Position numbers and translations under genes: made by a program. Positions 1-14,004 of a stretch of 64,000 nucleotides of DNA are shown piece after piece; position 1 is the stretch's first letter; every line of letters starts with the position of its first letter. A model generated the notes under the pieces. It did not search any database, was not told the DNA's origin, and was given only the letters and a program-made list of their open reading frames with translations. Origin of the DNA: Niveibacterium sp. 24ML (lineage in GTDB: Bacteria; Pseudomonadota; Gammaproteobacteria; Burkholderiales; Rhodocyclaceae); contig NZ_JAPFHA010000014.1 of NCBI RefSeq assembly GCF_026586805.1, positions 53,652 to 117,651 on the forward strand, read 5' to 3'.

Positions 1-71
1 GCGCTCTGATCCTGGTGGCCTGGGTCGCCAAGCCCCCCTTCGGCGTGCGGGGCGGCGGGGGCGGGCACTGA
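1..71 (+). CDS. C-terminal end of a membrane protein, possibly an MFS transporter (partial)
   Basis: The window opens inside a reading frame that stops with TGA at 69-71. The visible residues are a hydrophobic stretch (ALILVAWVAKPPF) followed by a Gly-rich tail ending GGGGGH. A last transmembrane helix followed by a short PP and Gly-rich tail is common at the end of DHA2-type multidrug transporters, but 22 residues cannot prove the family. The gene converges on the SDR gene, with 12 nt between the two stops. Confidence 0.45.
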   Translation, partial: ALILVAWVAKPPFGVRGGGGGH

Positions 72-83
72 GTCGGCGACGCA

Positions 84-833
84 CTACTTCGGCGCGAGCC
101 GGATCGCACCATCCAGGCGGATTGTCTCGCCGTTCAGATAGACGTTTTCAACGATGTGCCGCGCAAGCGCCGCAAATTCGTCGGGGCGCCCGAGGCGCGG
201 CGGATACGGCACGGCGGCGCCGAGCGCGTCCTGAACCTCCTGCGACATGCCGGCCATCATCGGCGTCTGCATCGTGCCCGGCGCAATCGTCACCACGCGG
301 ATGCCAAAGCGCGCCAGCTCACGCGCAATCGGCAAGGTCATGCCGGCGACAGCGGCTTTGGATGCCGCGTAGGCGGCCTGCCCGATCTGGCCGTCGAAGG
401 CCGCCACCGACGCGGTCAGAACCAGCACCCCCCGCTCGCCATCGGCCAGTGGGTCCGTCCTGGCAATCGCATCGCCAGCGAGGCGCACAAGATTGAAGCT
501 GCCGATCAGGTTGACCTCGATCACCTTGCGGAAAAGCGCGAGATCGTGCGGCCCGTCGCGGCCCAACACCCGCGCCGCCGGGGCGATGCCGGCGCAATGC
601 ACGGCGCCGCGCAAGGGGCCGAGGGCAGTAGCGCCCGCCAGCGCGGCCGCAAGCTGCTCGGGGTCACAGACATCGGCTTGCATGAACCCCGCGCAGCCGG
701 CCGGCAGCACTTCCGGCGCACGCAGGTCTACGCCGAACACAAGCGCCCCCGCCGCCGCGAACGCATGGGCCACCGCAGCCCCCAGACCGGACGCAGCGCC
801 GGTCACCAGAAACACATTGCGCTTGAGCTCCAT
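84..833 (-). CDS. SDR family oxidoreductase (3-hydroxyacyl-CoA dehydrogenase type)
   Basis: A 249-aa classical short-chain dehydrogenase. The Rossmann motif TGAASGLG is at residues 11-18, an acidic residue (Asp36) ends the second strand and suggests NAD preference, Ser142 lies in LTASVAAF, and the catalytic YxxxK is Tyr155/Lys159 in YAASKAA. Length and sequence style match type II 3-hydroxyacyl-CoA dehydrogenases (HSD17B10-like) that oxidise 3-hydroxyacyl-CoA in the cytoplasm; the exact substrate is inference. The ATG at 833 was chosen because MELKRNVFLVTG gives the usual short lead into the Rossmann fold. An ATG five codons upstream (848) is possible. It is divergent from the hybrid kinase. 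Confidence 0.85.
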   Translation of the reverse strand: MELKRNVFLVTGAASGLGAAVAHAFAAAGALVFGVDLRAPEVLPAGCAGFMQADVCDPEQLAAALAGATALGPLRGAVHCAGIAPAARVLGRDGPHDLALFRKVIEVNLIGSFNLVRLAGDAIARTDPLADGERGVLVLTASVAAFDGQIGQAAYAASKAAVAGMTLPIARELARFGIRVVTIAPGTMQTPMMAGMSQEVQDALGAAVPYPPRLGRPDEFAALARHIVENVYLNGETIRLDGAIRLAPK

Positions 834-1006
834 CGAAAGCTGCTCCATCCAGATTGAAGTCTCCCAAGCGTAGCGGAGCGCGCGCTTCGGCGCTGTCGCC
901 AGAAGGAAAATGCGCAGAGCCCGAAGCTGGCGTCGCGCGCTGCGCTGCGGCACCATGGCAGCCGCGCCAGGTACACCGCCGCGAGACTCCACACAGGAAT
1001 GCTCCC

Positions 1007-6099
<5,093 letters not shown>

Positions 6100-6103
<4 letters not shown>

Positions 6104-7254
6104 GCGACACCCTCGCGGCTGACACCCGCCAGACCGTGCTGGTGGTAGACGACACGCCCGACAACCTGACACTGATGAGCGCCCTGCTCAAGGACACCTA
6201 CAAGGTCAAGATCGCCAACAACGGCGAGAAGGCGCTCAAGATTGCCGAGTCCATCTCGCCACCCGACCTGATCCTGCTCGACATCATGATGCCGGGCATG
6301 GACGGCTACGAAGTCTGCACACAGCTCAAGGCCAAGCCCGCCACGCGTGACATCCCGGTCATCTTCCTCACCGCCAAGACCGAGATCGAAGACGAGAAGC
6401 GCGGCCTCGAACTGGGGGCGGTCGACTACATCACCAAACCGATCAGCCCGCCGATCGTGCTGGCACGCGTGCATACCCACCTGGTGGTCAAGGCCAGCGC
6501 CGATTTTCTGAAAGACAAGAACGCCTTCCTTGAAGCTGAGGTCCAGCGCCGCACCCGTGAAGTGCAGGCCATCCAGGACGTCACCATCATGGCGATGGCC
6601 TCACTGGCAGAGACGCGCGACAACGAAACCGGCAATCACATCCGCCGCACGCAGTTTTATGTGGACGCGCTGGCGCGCCACCTGCAGACGCATCCCCGCT
6701 TTGCCGCAGAACTCGACGACAAGACGATCGATGTGATCTTCAAATCGGCCCCGCTGCACGACATCGGCAAGGTCGGCATCCCCGATCGCATCCTGCTCAA
6801 GCCCGGTCGATTCGAACCGGAAGAGTTCGAGATCATGAAGACGCACCCGGCGCTGGGGCGCGACGCCATCGTGCACGCGGAACAGCAGTTGGGCATGGAA
6901 GTGCCCTTCCTCGCCCATGCCAAGGACATCGCGTATTGCCACCAGGAAAAGTGGGACGGCAGCGGCTACCCGCAGGGCCTGGCGGGCGACGCGATCCCAC
7001 TCTCAGCCCGGCTGATGGCGCTGGCCGACGTGTATGACGCGCTGATCAGCCGCCGCGTCTACAAGCCCGCCATGCCGCATGAAAAGGCGGTGCAGATCAT
7101 CCAGGAAGGCCGCGGCACGCACTTTGACCCGGATATCGTCGATGCCTTCCTGCAACTGCAGGATCGCTTCCAGGAGATCGCGCATCGCTTTTCCGACAGC
7201 GACGCCGATATCGCAGAAAAGGCCGAGCAACTGGCCCGCGCGGTGGGCAGCTGA
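6100..7254 (+). CDS. Response regulator with HD-GYP c-di-GMP phosphodiesterase domain
   Basis: A 384-aa two-domain protein. The N-terminal receiver has the acidic pair in VLVVDDTPDN and phosphoacceptor Asp61 (LLDIMMPGMDGYE). The C-terminal HD-GYP domain has HD at 220-221 (LHDIGKVGIPD) and GYP at 289-291 (WDGSGYP). All hallmark metal-binding and signature residues are present, so c-di-GMP hydrolysis is the likely output (family knowledge). A strong AGGAGA precedes the ATG, which overlaps the stop of the upstream hybrid kinase by 4 nt. That kinase ends in an Hpt domain, a suitable phosphate donor for this receiver. The pair probably turns a periplasmic signal into lower c-di-GMP. Confidence 0.93.
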
Positions 7255-7276
7255 ACGGCACCGGGCGCACTGCGGA

Positions 7277-10200
7277 CTAATCCGGGTCGTCGCGGTGCGG
7301 CGCCCGCCTGGGCACCACCAGGGTTACCGTGGTGCCCAGGCCCACGGCGCTCTGCAGATCAACCGTACCGCCAAGCAAGCCGGTGACGATGGTGTGCACG
7401 ATGTGCATGCCCAGCCCGCTGCCGCCGCGCCCCATCTTGGTCGTGTAGAACGGATCGAACACCCGCCGCAGCGCCGCTTCGCTGATGCCCTGGCCATCGT
7501 CGCGCACCTCGATCAGCACGGCATCGGCGCCCTCAGGCGCAACCCGGATGCGGACCTCGCCCGCGGCACGATCCTCAAACCCGTGCAGGATCGAGTTATT
7601 GACCAGGTTGGTCAGCACCTGCCCCAGCGGGCCGGGATAGCTGTCGAGCACCACGTCCACTTCAATCGAGGTTTCCACCGTGTAGGGCGTCATCCGCAGA
7701 CTCGGCCTGAGCATCAGCAAGGTCTCGTCAATCACCTCCGAGACGCGGAACTCACGCCGCCGGGTGGCCGCACGATCCACCGCCACCTGCTTGAAACTGG
7801 CCACCAGCTCGGCCGCGCGGGTCAGATTGCGCAGCAGGATGTCGCTCGCCTGCTCGGCGGTGCTCAGGTACTCGTTCAGGCTGGAGCGTCGCAAACCCTG
7901 AGCAAGATCGCGCAGCAGGGTGCGGGTGGCGTCCGACAGCGTGGTCGTCACGGTCAGGCAATTGCCGATCGGCGTGTTCAATTCGTGCGAAACACCGGCC
8001 ACGATGCTGCCCAGCGCCGCCATTTTCTCTGACTGGACCAGGTTGTCTTTCGCGCGTTCAAGCCGCTCCAGCGCTTCAGAGACCTCACGGTTGGCGTCGC
8101 GCAACTGCGCGGTCCGCTCCTCAACCCGCTGCTCAAGCGTGGCATTGAGTTCGATCACCGCGCGCTCGTTGCGGCGGATCTCGGTGACATCAACCAGCGA
8201 GAGGATCAGCAGCTCCTGCTCGCCATCGCTCACCACCCGCCCCGAGATCGAACACAACAGCGTCTCGCCCCCCTTGCGGCACAGCAGCGCCTCACGCCCA
8301 TTGCTTTCGCCAAAGCGCGCCAGTTCGCCCAGCAGGCTTTCGCGGTCCGCCAGATTGGCCCACAGCCCAATCTCGGCGCCGTTTCGCCCCAGCACCTCGT
8401 CGAGCTCATAGCCGAACTGGCGGCACCAGACTTCGTTGCAGTCGAGCATGCGGTAGTCAGACGTTCGGCTCACCGAAAGCGCCACCGGCGAGGCGTGAAA
8501 GAGCTGGCTGAACAACTGCTGGCTGCGGCGCAAATCGCCTTCGGCACGCAAGCGTGCGAATTCCTGCCCGATCCGCTCGGCAACCACTTGCACCAGCGAA
8601 TGGGCGGTTTCGGCGTATTCGAGCGCATGCGCGAACGCCACCATCAGGGTATCGCCGCCGGCTTCGCCTTCATGACTCACCGGCGCCAGGATCACGCTTT
8701 GCGGCCGCAGCTTGAGCACGGCCGCCAGGGCGTCTGCCTCGTGCGGCGTTGGCGTCAGTTGCATGAAGCGCCGCTGGCCGATGGCCGCAAACAAGGCCGG
8801 CGCCTCCAGGGTGAGCGCGGTCTCGTGCTCGGCGCCTGCCGGGTAGCCGATCAGGCGCACGGCATCCCCATCCTGAACGCTGACCAGCATGGCGGCACCG
8901 GCGCCGACGCCCTCCGCCGCAGCGTCAAGCAGGCTCCGCAGGCCGCCGGAGCTACCCGCCGCCGCCAGGCGCTGAAGGGTTCGCTGGGCGCGCCTGACCT
9001 CGGTTTCGTCGCGCACCACGGCAACCATGCAGGCTTCACCGTTGATTTCCGTCAGGCGGGCGCTGACAACCCCTTCAATCAAGATCCCATCGCTGCGCCG
9101 GATTGAAATCGGCAAGCGCTCGGCGCGGCCGTCCTGCAGCACGCGCCGGGCAAGCTCCTCGCGCTGCTCAGGCTGTTCGAGGATGCCCAGCGCACGTGAT
9201 GTGCGCCCGATCGCCTGCTCGCGCGGGATCCCGGTGATCCGCTCGAAGGCCTCGTTGGCGTCGTAGATCAGCCCGTCCGAGGCGCGCGAGAGGGTGACGT
9301 AGTCCGGCACCGCGAGGAAGGCGGCCGAAAAGCGCTGCTCGGATTCGCGCAAGGCGCGCTCGGCCTCCACCCGTTGCGTCATGTCATGGAAGCACAGCGC
9401 CACCACGCCCTGGTAATGGCGAAAGATGAACAGATCGAGCACGCATGTGCGGTCCCAGACCTCGTACTCGAATGCGGGGAATTCGCGGCTGCCGCCCGCT
9501 TCGGCCACCTGGGCGGTTGCGCGCGCCAGCGCCTCACTTTCGAAGCCAGGAAAGGCCAGCTCCAGCGCGCGCCCCAGCACACCATCGTGCGGCGCCCCAA
9601 GGACCTTCGCCACAAGGGGATTGGCGGCAATCACCACGCGCTGCCCGTCCGCTTCGACCCGCACCTCGACCACCCCCATCGGGGCGCCCTCGAGCAAGGT
9701 GCGAACGCGCTCCGCGCTGGCGCGCACGTCCGCTTCACGCGCACGCAATCGCTTGAAGATCGCGTCGAGCGTTTCGCCAATTTCGGCGAACTCGCGCACG
9801 CGAGTAGAGGGCAACCCGCCGACTTCGCCGCCATCGGCGATCGCGCGGGCACGCGAGGCCACCAGCGCCATGCGGTGCGCCATGCGCCGGGCCGAACGCC
9901 CGCCCATCATCAGGAGCACGATCGCCGCCATCACGAGGCCAACAACCGTTATCGCCGCCGCCGTGTAGAGCGGGCCGAACACCGCATAGGTGGGCTGGCC
10001 GATGAGGGCTACCCAACCAAGTTCCGGAATCGGCACCGCGCTGCCAAAGTAGTCGATGCCGTCAAGCGCAAACGCGCCGGTCGCGAGCCGCCCCTTGAGG
10101 CCGCTGCGCACCATCTCAAGGTTGCTCAGGTTGATCTGCTCGGCCGCCTTGTGTTGATCGGGGTGGGCGATGATGCGGCCGGCGCGGTCAACCAGCACTG

Positions 10201-10789
10201 CCAGCACGCCGCCCTCATCGCGCAACGCTGACACGCTGCCAGAGAGCCGGCCCAGGTCGATCTCCGCCACCAGCACCTGGCCGTCAACCGGCAGCGCCAG
10301 CGCAACCGAGATCTTGCCGCTGACCGGCGAGAGGAAGGTTTCCGACCAGACGGGTTTGTCGCGGGCGAGCGCCTGTTTGACGAAGGGGCGCTCAAGCTGC
10401 GAGAGGCCGATGTAGTTGTCGCGGAATGCCTGCTTGCCCGCGGGAAGCCCGACGCTGGCAACGAGGCCCTCGTAGTCGATCAGCAGCAGTGCGTCAGACC
10501 CTCCTTCGGTGGCCGCCAGCGCATCGAGCATCGCGCTGATCTGGTTGAGCTTGGCGTCGTTGCGCACCATCGTCGCCGCGGTATCGAGCGCCAGCTGCGG
10601 TGCCGCAAAGAAACTGAGCACCTGCTCGGTCACCGCAGTGGCCAGCACCCGATCGCGGTCACGCAAGATGCGCTCGAACGAAGGCAGCAGGTACCCGAGC
10701 AAGCCCAGGATCAGCAAGAGCAGTGGCACCAGCCCCGCGAGCGCGAACTGCCACGAGAGCAGGCCACGCAGGGTCACCGACAGTTTCAT
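7277..10789 (-). CDS. Multi-PAS sensor histidine kinase
   Basis: A 1170-aa membrane kinase. TM1 is near residues 13-33, a periplasmic double-Cache-like domain follows, and TM2 lies near 275-297 with a HAMP-like linker. PAS domains and a GAF-like segment (around 620-760) precede another PAS and a coiled coil. The H-box phosphoacceptor is His935 in GVSHELNTPIGN, and the ATPase carries NLVNNSILHGF, DDGQGI and GSGLGMHIVH. There is no receiver domain and no cognate regulator beside it, so it must signal to a partner elsewhere. Its ATG overlaps the stop of the upstream binding-protein gene by 4 nt, which suggests the two products work together. It converges on the HD-GYP gene with 22 nt between stops. 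Confidence 0.9.
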   Translation of the reverse strand: MKLSVTLRGLLSWQFALAGLVPLLLLILGLLGYLLPSFERILRDRDRVLATAVTEQVLSFFAAPQLALDTAATMVRNDAKLNQISAMLDALAATEGGSDALLLIDYEGLVASVGLPAGKQAFRDNYIGLSQLERPFVKQALARDKPVWSETFLSPVSGKISVALALPVDGQVLVAEIDLGRLSGSVSALRDEGGVLAVLVDRAGRIIAHPDQHKAAEQINLSNLEMVRSGLKGRLATGAFALDGIDYFGSAVPIPELGWVALIGQPTYAVFGPLYTAAAITVVGLVMAAIVLLMMGGRSARRMAHRMALVASRARAIADGGEVGGLPSTRVREFAEIGETLDAIFKRLRAREADVRASAERVRTLLEGAPMGVVEVRVEADGQRVVIAANPLVAKVLGAPHDGVLGRALELAFPGFESEALARATAQVAEAGGSREFPAFEYEVWDRTCVLDLFIFRHYQGVVALCFHDMTQRVEAERALRESEQRFSAAFLAVPDYVTLSRASDGLIYDANEAFERITGIPREQAIGRTSRALGILEQPEQREELARRVLQDGRAERLPISIRRSDGILIEGVVSARLTEINGEACMVAVVRDETEVRRAQRTLQRLAAAGSSGGLRSLLDAAAEGVGAGAAMLVSVQDGDAVRLIGYPAGAEHETALTLEAPALFAAIGQRRFMQLTPTPHEADALAAVLKLRPQSVILAPVSHEGEAGGDTLMVAFAHALEYAETAHSLVQVVAERIGQEFARLRAEGDLRRSQQLFSQLFHASPVALSVSRTSDYRMLDCNEVWCRQFGYELDEVLGRNGAEIGLWANLADRESLLGELARFGESNGREALLCRKGGETLLCSISGRVVSDGEQELLILSLVDVTEIRRNERAVIELNATLEQRVEERTAQLRDANREVSEALERLERAKDNLVQSEKMAALGSIVAGVSHELNTPIGNCLTVTTTLSDATRTLLRDLAQGLRRSSLNEYLSTAEQASDILLRNLTRAAELVASFKQVAVDRAATRRREFRVSEVIDETLLMLRPSLRMTPYTVETSIEVDVVLDSYPGPLGQVLTNLVNNSILHGFEDRAAGEVRIRVAPEGADAVLIEVRDDGQGISEAALRRVFDPFYTTKMGRGGSGLGMHIVHTIVTGLLGGTVDLQSAVGLGTTVTLVVPRRAPHRDDPD

Positions 10790-11907
10790 GGACCGAGCAC
10801 CACCTCGAAATGTCCGTCGCGCACCACGGTGATGACAATCGCGCGCTTGGCATCACCAAAGCGGTCGATCATCAGCGGCCCCTGCGACAGCTCAAAGCGC
10901 CCCAGACGCAACAGCGTCTGCTTGAGGTGCTCGCCGCCCTTCTGCGCCTGCAAACCAATCAGCACCAGACGCGCGGCGTCATAACCGCAGACCGCGGCAT
11001 AGCCAGGTTCTTCGCCGAAACGCTGCAAATAGCGCCGTTTGAATTCGGCATAGGTGGCCGCCGTGCTGTTGCGGTCAAAGTACTGCGACACCAGCATGCC
11101 ATCGACCGCCCTGCCGCCCATTTCGATCAGCTTCTCCGAACCACCCCATTCGGAAGTCGCCAGTTGAACCGAGGGGGTGCGCTTGCGGATCTGCTGCGCG
11201 ATAAGGGCGGTGTCGACTGCGTTCGTCACCAGGATGACGAGTTCGGGAGATTTGGCCAGCGCCGCATCCGCCAGTTCGCCAAAGTGAATTTCGGGGCGCG
11301 AGGTGAAGGTGCTGACCGAAAGCAGCTGCCCGCCGCCCTGCAGGAAGGGGGTGGCGAAGGCCTTGAACCAGCTTTCGGAGTAAGCCCGGTTGTTCAGATC
11401 GTAGATCACGGCCGCACGCTTGAAACCGCGCGCCAGGTAGTAGCCGGCGTTGCGGGCTGCGTTATCGCGGGTGGCTGCCACCACACGGAAGAAGTAGTCG
11501 TCGCGCTGGCTCAGTTCGTCGGTGGTGGAAGTCGGGCTCACCATGACCACCTTGCGCTCGCTCACGCGCGCAACCGTCGTGACCGACATGGCGCTGGTGG
11601 TATGCCCGACGATCGCGTCGACCGGCAGGGCAAGCAACTCATCGACCGCCTTGAGGGCGAGCTTCGGATCCTGCTCGTCGTTGCGTACCAGCAGTTCGAC
11701 CGGGCGCCCCTTTACGCCACCGGCGGCGTTGATCTCTTCAACCGCAATCGTTGCGCCGTTGCGTCCGCCAATACCCAGATCCGCCACACGGCCTGAAAGG
11801 CCACCGACGAAGCCGAGCCTGACCGGTTCAGGCTTGCCGCAAGCGCCAACACCGCCAAGCAGGACGAGCATGGCAACACAGGCCGCAAAACGCATCGACA
11901 ACACCAT
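10786..11907 (-). CDS. Periplasmic binding lipoprotein, branched-chain amino acid (Peripla_BP_6) type
   Basis: A 373-aa ABC-type substrate-binding protein. A hydrophobic N-terminus leads to a lipobox-like VGAC with Cys23, followed by a type I periplasmic-binding fold with the family-typical IAVEEINAAGGVKGRPVEL and IVGHTTSAMS. No ABC permease or ATPase gene is nearby. Instead it is co-transcribed and translationally coupled (4-nt overlap) with a sensor kinase that has a periplasmic domain. The natural inference is that it presents ligand to the kinase rather than to a transporter. GGAGG lies 8 nt before the ATG at 11907. The ligand cannot be told from the sequence, although amino acids, amides and urea are typical for the family. 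Confidence 0.87.
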   Translation of the reverse strand: MVLSMRFAACVAMLVLLGGVGACGKPEPVRLGFVGGLSGRVADLGIGGRNGATIAVEEINAAGGVKGRPVELLVRNDEQDPKLALKAVDELLALPVDAIVGHTTSAMSVTTVARVSERKVVMVSPTSTTDELSQRDDYFFRVVAATRDNAARNAGYYLARGFKRAAVIYDLNNRAYSESWFKAFATPFLQGGGQLLSVSTFTSRPEIHFGELADAALAKSPELVILVTNAVDTALIAQQIRKRTPSVQLATSEWGGSEKLIEMGGRAVDGMLVSQYFDRNSTAATYAEFKRRYLQRFGEEPGYAAVCGYDAARLVLIGLQAQKGGEHLKQTLLRLGRFELSQGPLMIDRFGDAKRAIVITVVRDGHFEVVLGP

Positions 11908-12098
11908 TGGCTTTGCCTCCGTTCTGCCCGTGCCATAACGTCAACGGCGCCCCACAACAAGACTTGAAACCCCCGGCGCCGCGCGCCGCAGGGCTTGCGC
12001 CAAAGCAATGCGCGGTGGGCGCAGCAGCGCGATCATGCCACCACGAGCGGCGCGGCGCCACGAGTGCCCGCACCCACGGTACACGGATGGAGACCCAA
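11908..12098. promoter_or_regulatory. Divergent intergenic region between the binding-protein and stress-protein genes
   Basis: These 191 nt separate two divergent genes and must hold both promoters. The sequence is GC-rich and I see no convincing -35/-10 pair or palindrome. The only clear signals are the ribosome binding sites at each edge: GGAGG for the minus-strand gene and GGAG at 12089-12092 for the plus-strand gene. Confidence 0.4.
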
Positions 12099-12551
12099 AT
12101 GTTCCACAAGATACTTGTCGCAATCGATGGCAGTCAGGCTTCGGCCAACACGCTGGAGGTGGCAGCCCAGATGGCCATCACTCACGATGCGCTGCTGATC
12201 GTCGCGCATGCGCTGGACGAAGGTTTGCTGCCCGCCCGCCATGGCGGCGAAGCGCTGATCCCCAAAGTAGACGCCAAGCGCGTCTGGAAGGCAGAAGGCG
12301 AAGCCGTGCTGGCCGAAGCGCGCGCAAAGCTCGATCGCCCCGGCTTGCGGCTGGAGACCCTGCTGCTCGAATCCGAGAACGAACGCGCGGATGATCAGAT
12401 CGCCCACGCGGTCATCGCCAACGGGGTTGATCTGGTGGTGATCGGCTCGCATGGCCGGCGCGGCATCCAGCGCTGGGTGCTGGGTTCAGTGGCCGAGCGC
12501 GTTGCGCGCAAGGTCGAATGTTCGGTCTTCGTGGTGCGGGCGCAGCACTGA
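12099..12551 (+). CDS. Universal stress protein, UspA family
   Basis: A 150-aa single-domain Usp. It begins MFHKILVAIDGSQAS, the usual first strand with the acidic residue that contacts ATP, and ends with GSHGRRG followed after nine residues by GS, which fits the ATP-binding G-2x-G-9x-G-S/T motif. The length is standard. The ATG at 12099 was chosen over the one at 12087 because GGAG at 12089-12092 is correctly spaced only for 12099. It is probably a cytoplasmic ATP-binding stress-survival protein. It stands alone, converging on the efflux outer-membrane gene with 22 nt between stops. Confidence 0.9.
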   Translation: MFHKILVAIDGSQASANTLEVAAQMAITHDALLIVAHALDEGLLPARHGGEALIPKVDAKRVWKAEGEAVLAEARAKLDRPGLRLETLLLESENERADDQIAHAVIANGVDLVVIGSHGRRGIQRWVLGSVAERVARKVECSVFVVRAQH

Positions 12552-12573
12552 GCCGCGCCCGCCGGCAAAGCGG

Positions 12574-14004
12574 TCAGCGCGTCAGCTGGCCGCTCCAGCC
12601 ACCCCCGAGCGCCTGGTAGACGTTCACCAGTGCAAGCAGACGCTCACGCCGCGCAGTCACGAGTTGCCGTTCGGCCGTCAAGCGCTCGCGCTCGGCGTCG
12701 AGCAGATCGAGCCGGCTCGTCTGCCCCGCCTGGAAGGTCTTGACCGCGAGCTCATGCACCTTGACCCGGCTATCGCGCAGATTCACCGTTGCGGCCAGCG
12801 CTTCACGCGCGCCGCGTGCGGCCGACAGTGAAGAGAGCGCATCGGCATACGCCTGGCGGGCGGTCTGGCGATAGGCCAGCTCGGCCTGATCACGCTGTGC
12901 GGTGGCTTGATCTACATCCGCCGAAATGCGCGCCAGCCCAACCAGGGGCTGCGCCACCATGCCGGCGACGTTCCAGGTGTTTGCCGCGCTGGAGATCAGG
13001 TCTGACAGGGAGCCGGTCTCACCGCCGAGAAAGCCGGTCAGGCTGATGGTGGGAAACCACCGCGCCCGGGCCGCTTCCACGTTGGCACTGGCCGCAGCAA
13101 GCTGGGCCTCGGCCACGCGCACATCCGGGCGACGCTGGAGCAGCTCGGAGTGCAGGCCGGCAGGCACCTCCGGCACCTGGGCCAGCGCTTCAACCTCGGC
13201 GCCGCGATCAGGCTGGCGCTCGGCCAGCTCACGCGGGCTGCGCCCCAGCAGCAGCGACAAGGACACTTCCGCCTGTTCGCGCGCGGCACGAATCACCGGC
13301 AAGGCGGCCGCAACGCTGGCGCGTTCTGCCTCAACCAGCGCGTAGGCGTAGGGGCCGATCACCCCGGCGTCGAGACGCCGCTTCTGCAAGACCAGCAACT
13401 CGTCGCGGGTGGCCAGGGTGCGGGTGTAGAGCGCCTCATCGGCATCAAGCGCACGCAAGGAAAAGTAGGCGCGCGCCGTTTGCGCCGCCACCGCAATGCG
13501 GGTGACTTCCTGGCCGTACTCGCTGGCGGCAAGGTTTTGCGCGGCCACTTCACGTTCGGCGGCGAGGCGACCGAACAGATCGATCTCGTAGGCGACGGTG
13601 AAACCGCCGGTGAAGTTATTGCTGATCTTGGGCTGGCCCGGCTGCCGCGTATCGTCCGAAACGCTCTTGCGGGCACCGGCCACCGTCAGATCAACCGTCG
13701 GCAGCAGGTTGGTGCGCGCCGCATCCAGCGCACCGCGCGACTGCCGTACCCGGGCTGCGGCCAGTTGCACATCACTGTTGTGGGCAAGCGCTTCGGCCAC
13801 GTAGGTGTCGAGCACCGGATCGCCAAAGCTCTGCCACCACTGGTTGATGGCGGCCGGCGCGGTTTGCTGCGCCGGCTTGGGCAGATCCATCTGCGGCGGC
13901 GCCTTGGGGGCGCCTGCGCAGGCGGCCAGCACCAGGGCTGCGCCCAGCGTCAGCGCAAAGCGGCCGTGGCGAGTCATTTCAGCATTCATGTTTCGTTCAG
14001 TCAT
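12574..14004 (-). CDS. RND efflux outer-membrane factor (OprM/NodT family lipoprotein)
   Basis: A 476-aa TolC-like outer-membrane channel. The N-terminus has a lipoprotein signal with Cys29 (VLAACAG). The OprM/NodT-type sequence INQWWQSFGDPVLDTYV follows, with repeated helical segments rich in Ala and Gln such as NSDVQLAAARVRQSRGALDAARTNLLP. It is the exit duct of the tripartite pump encoded just upstream. The ATG at 14004 overlaps the pump stop by 8 nt and has a GGAAG-type ribosome binding site, so it is translationally coupled. It is the last gene of the adaptor-pump-channel operon, probably repressed by the divergent TetR protein. Confidence 0.93.
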   Translation of the reverse strand: MTERNMNAEMTRHGRFALTLGAALVLAACAGAPKAPPQMDLPKPAQQTAPAAINQWWQSFGDPVLDTYVAEALAHNSDVQLAAARVRQSRGALDAARTNLLPTVDLTVAGARKSVSDDTRQPGQPKISNNFTGGFTVAYEIDLFGRLAAEREVAAQNLAASEYGQEVTRIAVAAQTARAYFSLRALDADEALYTRTLATRDELLVLQKRRLDAGVIGPYAYALVEAERASVAAALPVIRAAREQAEVSLSLLLGRSPRELAERQPDRGAEVEALAQVPEVPAGLHSELLQRRPDVRVAEAQLAAASANVEAARARWFPTISLTGFLGGETGSLSDLISSAANTWNVAGMVAQPLVGLARISADVDQATAQRDQAELAYRQTARQAYADALSSLSAARGAREALAATVNLRDSRVKVHELAVKTFQAGQTSRLDLLDAERERLTAERQLVTARRERLLALVNVYQALGGGWSGQLTR

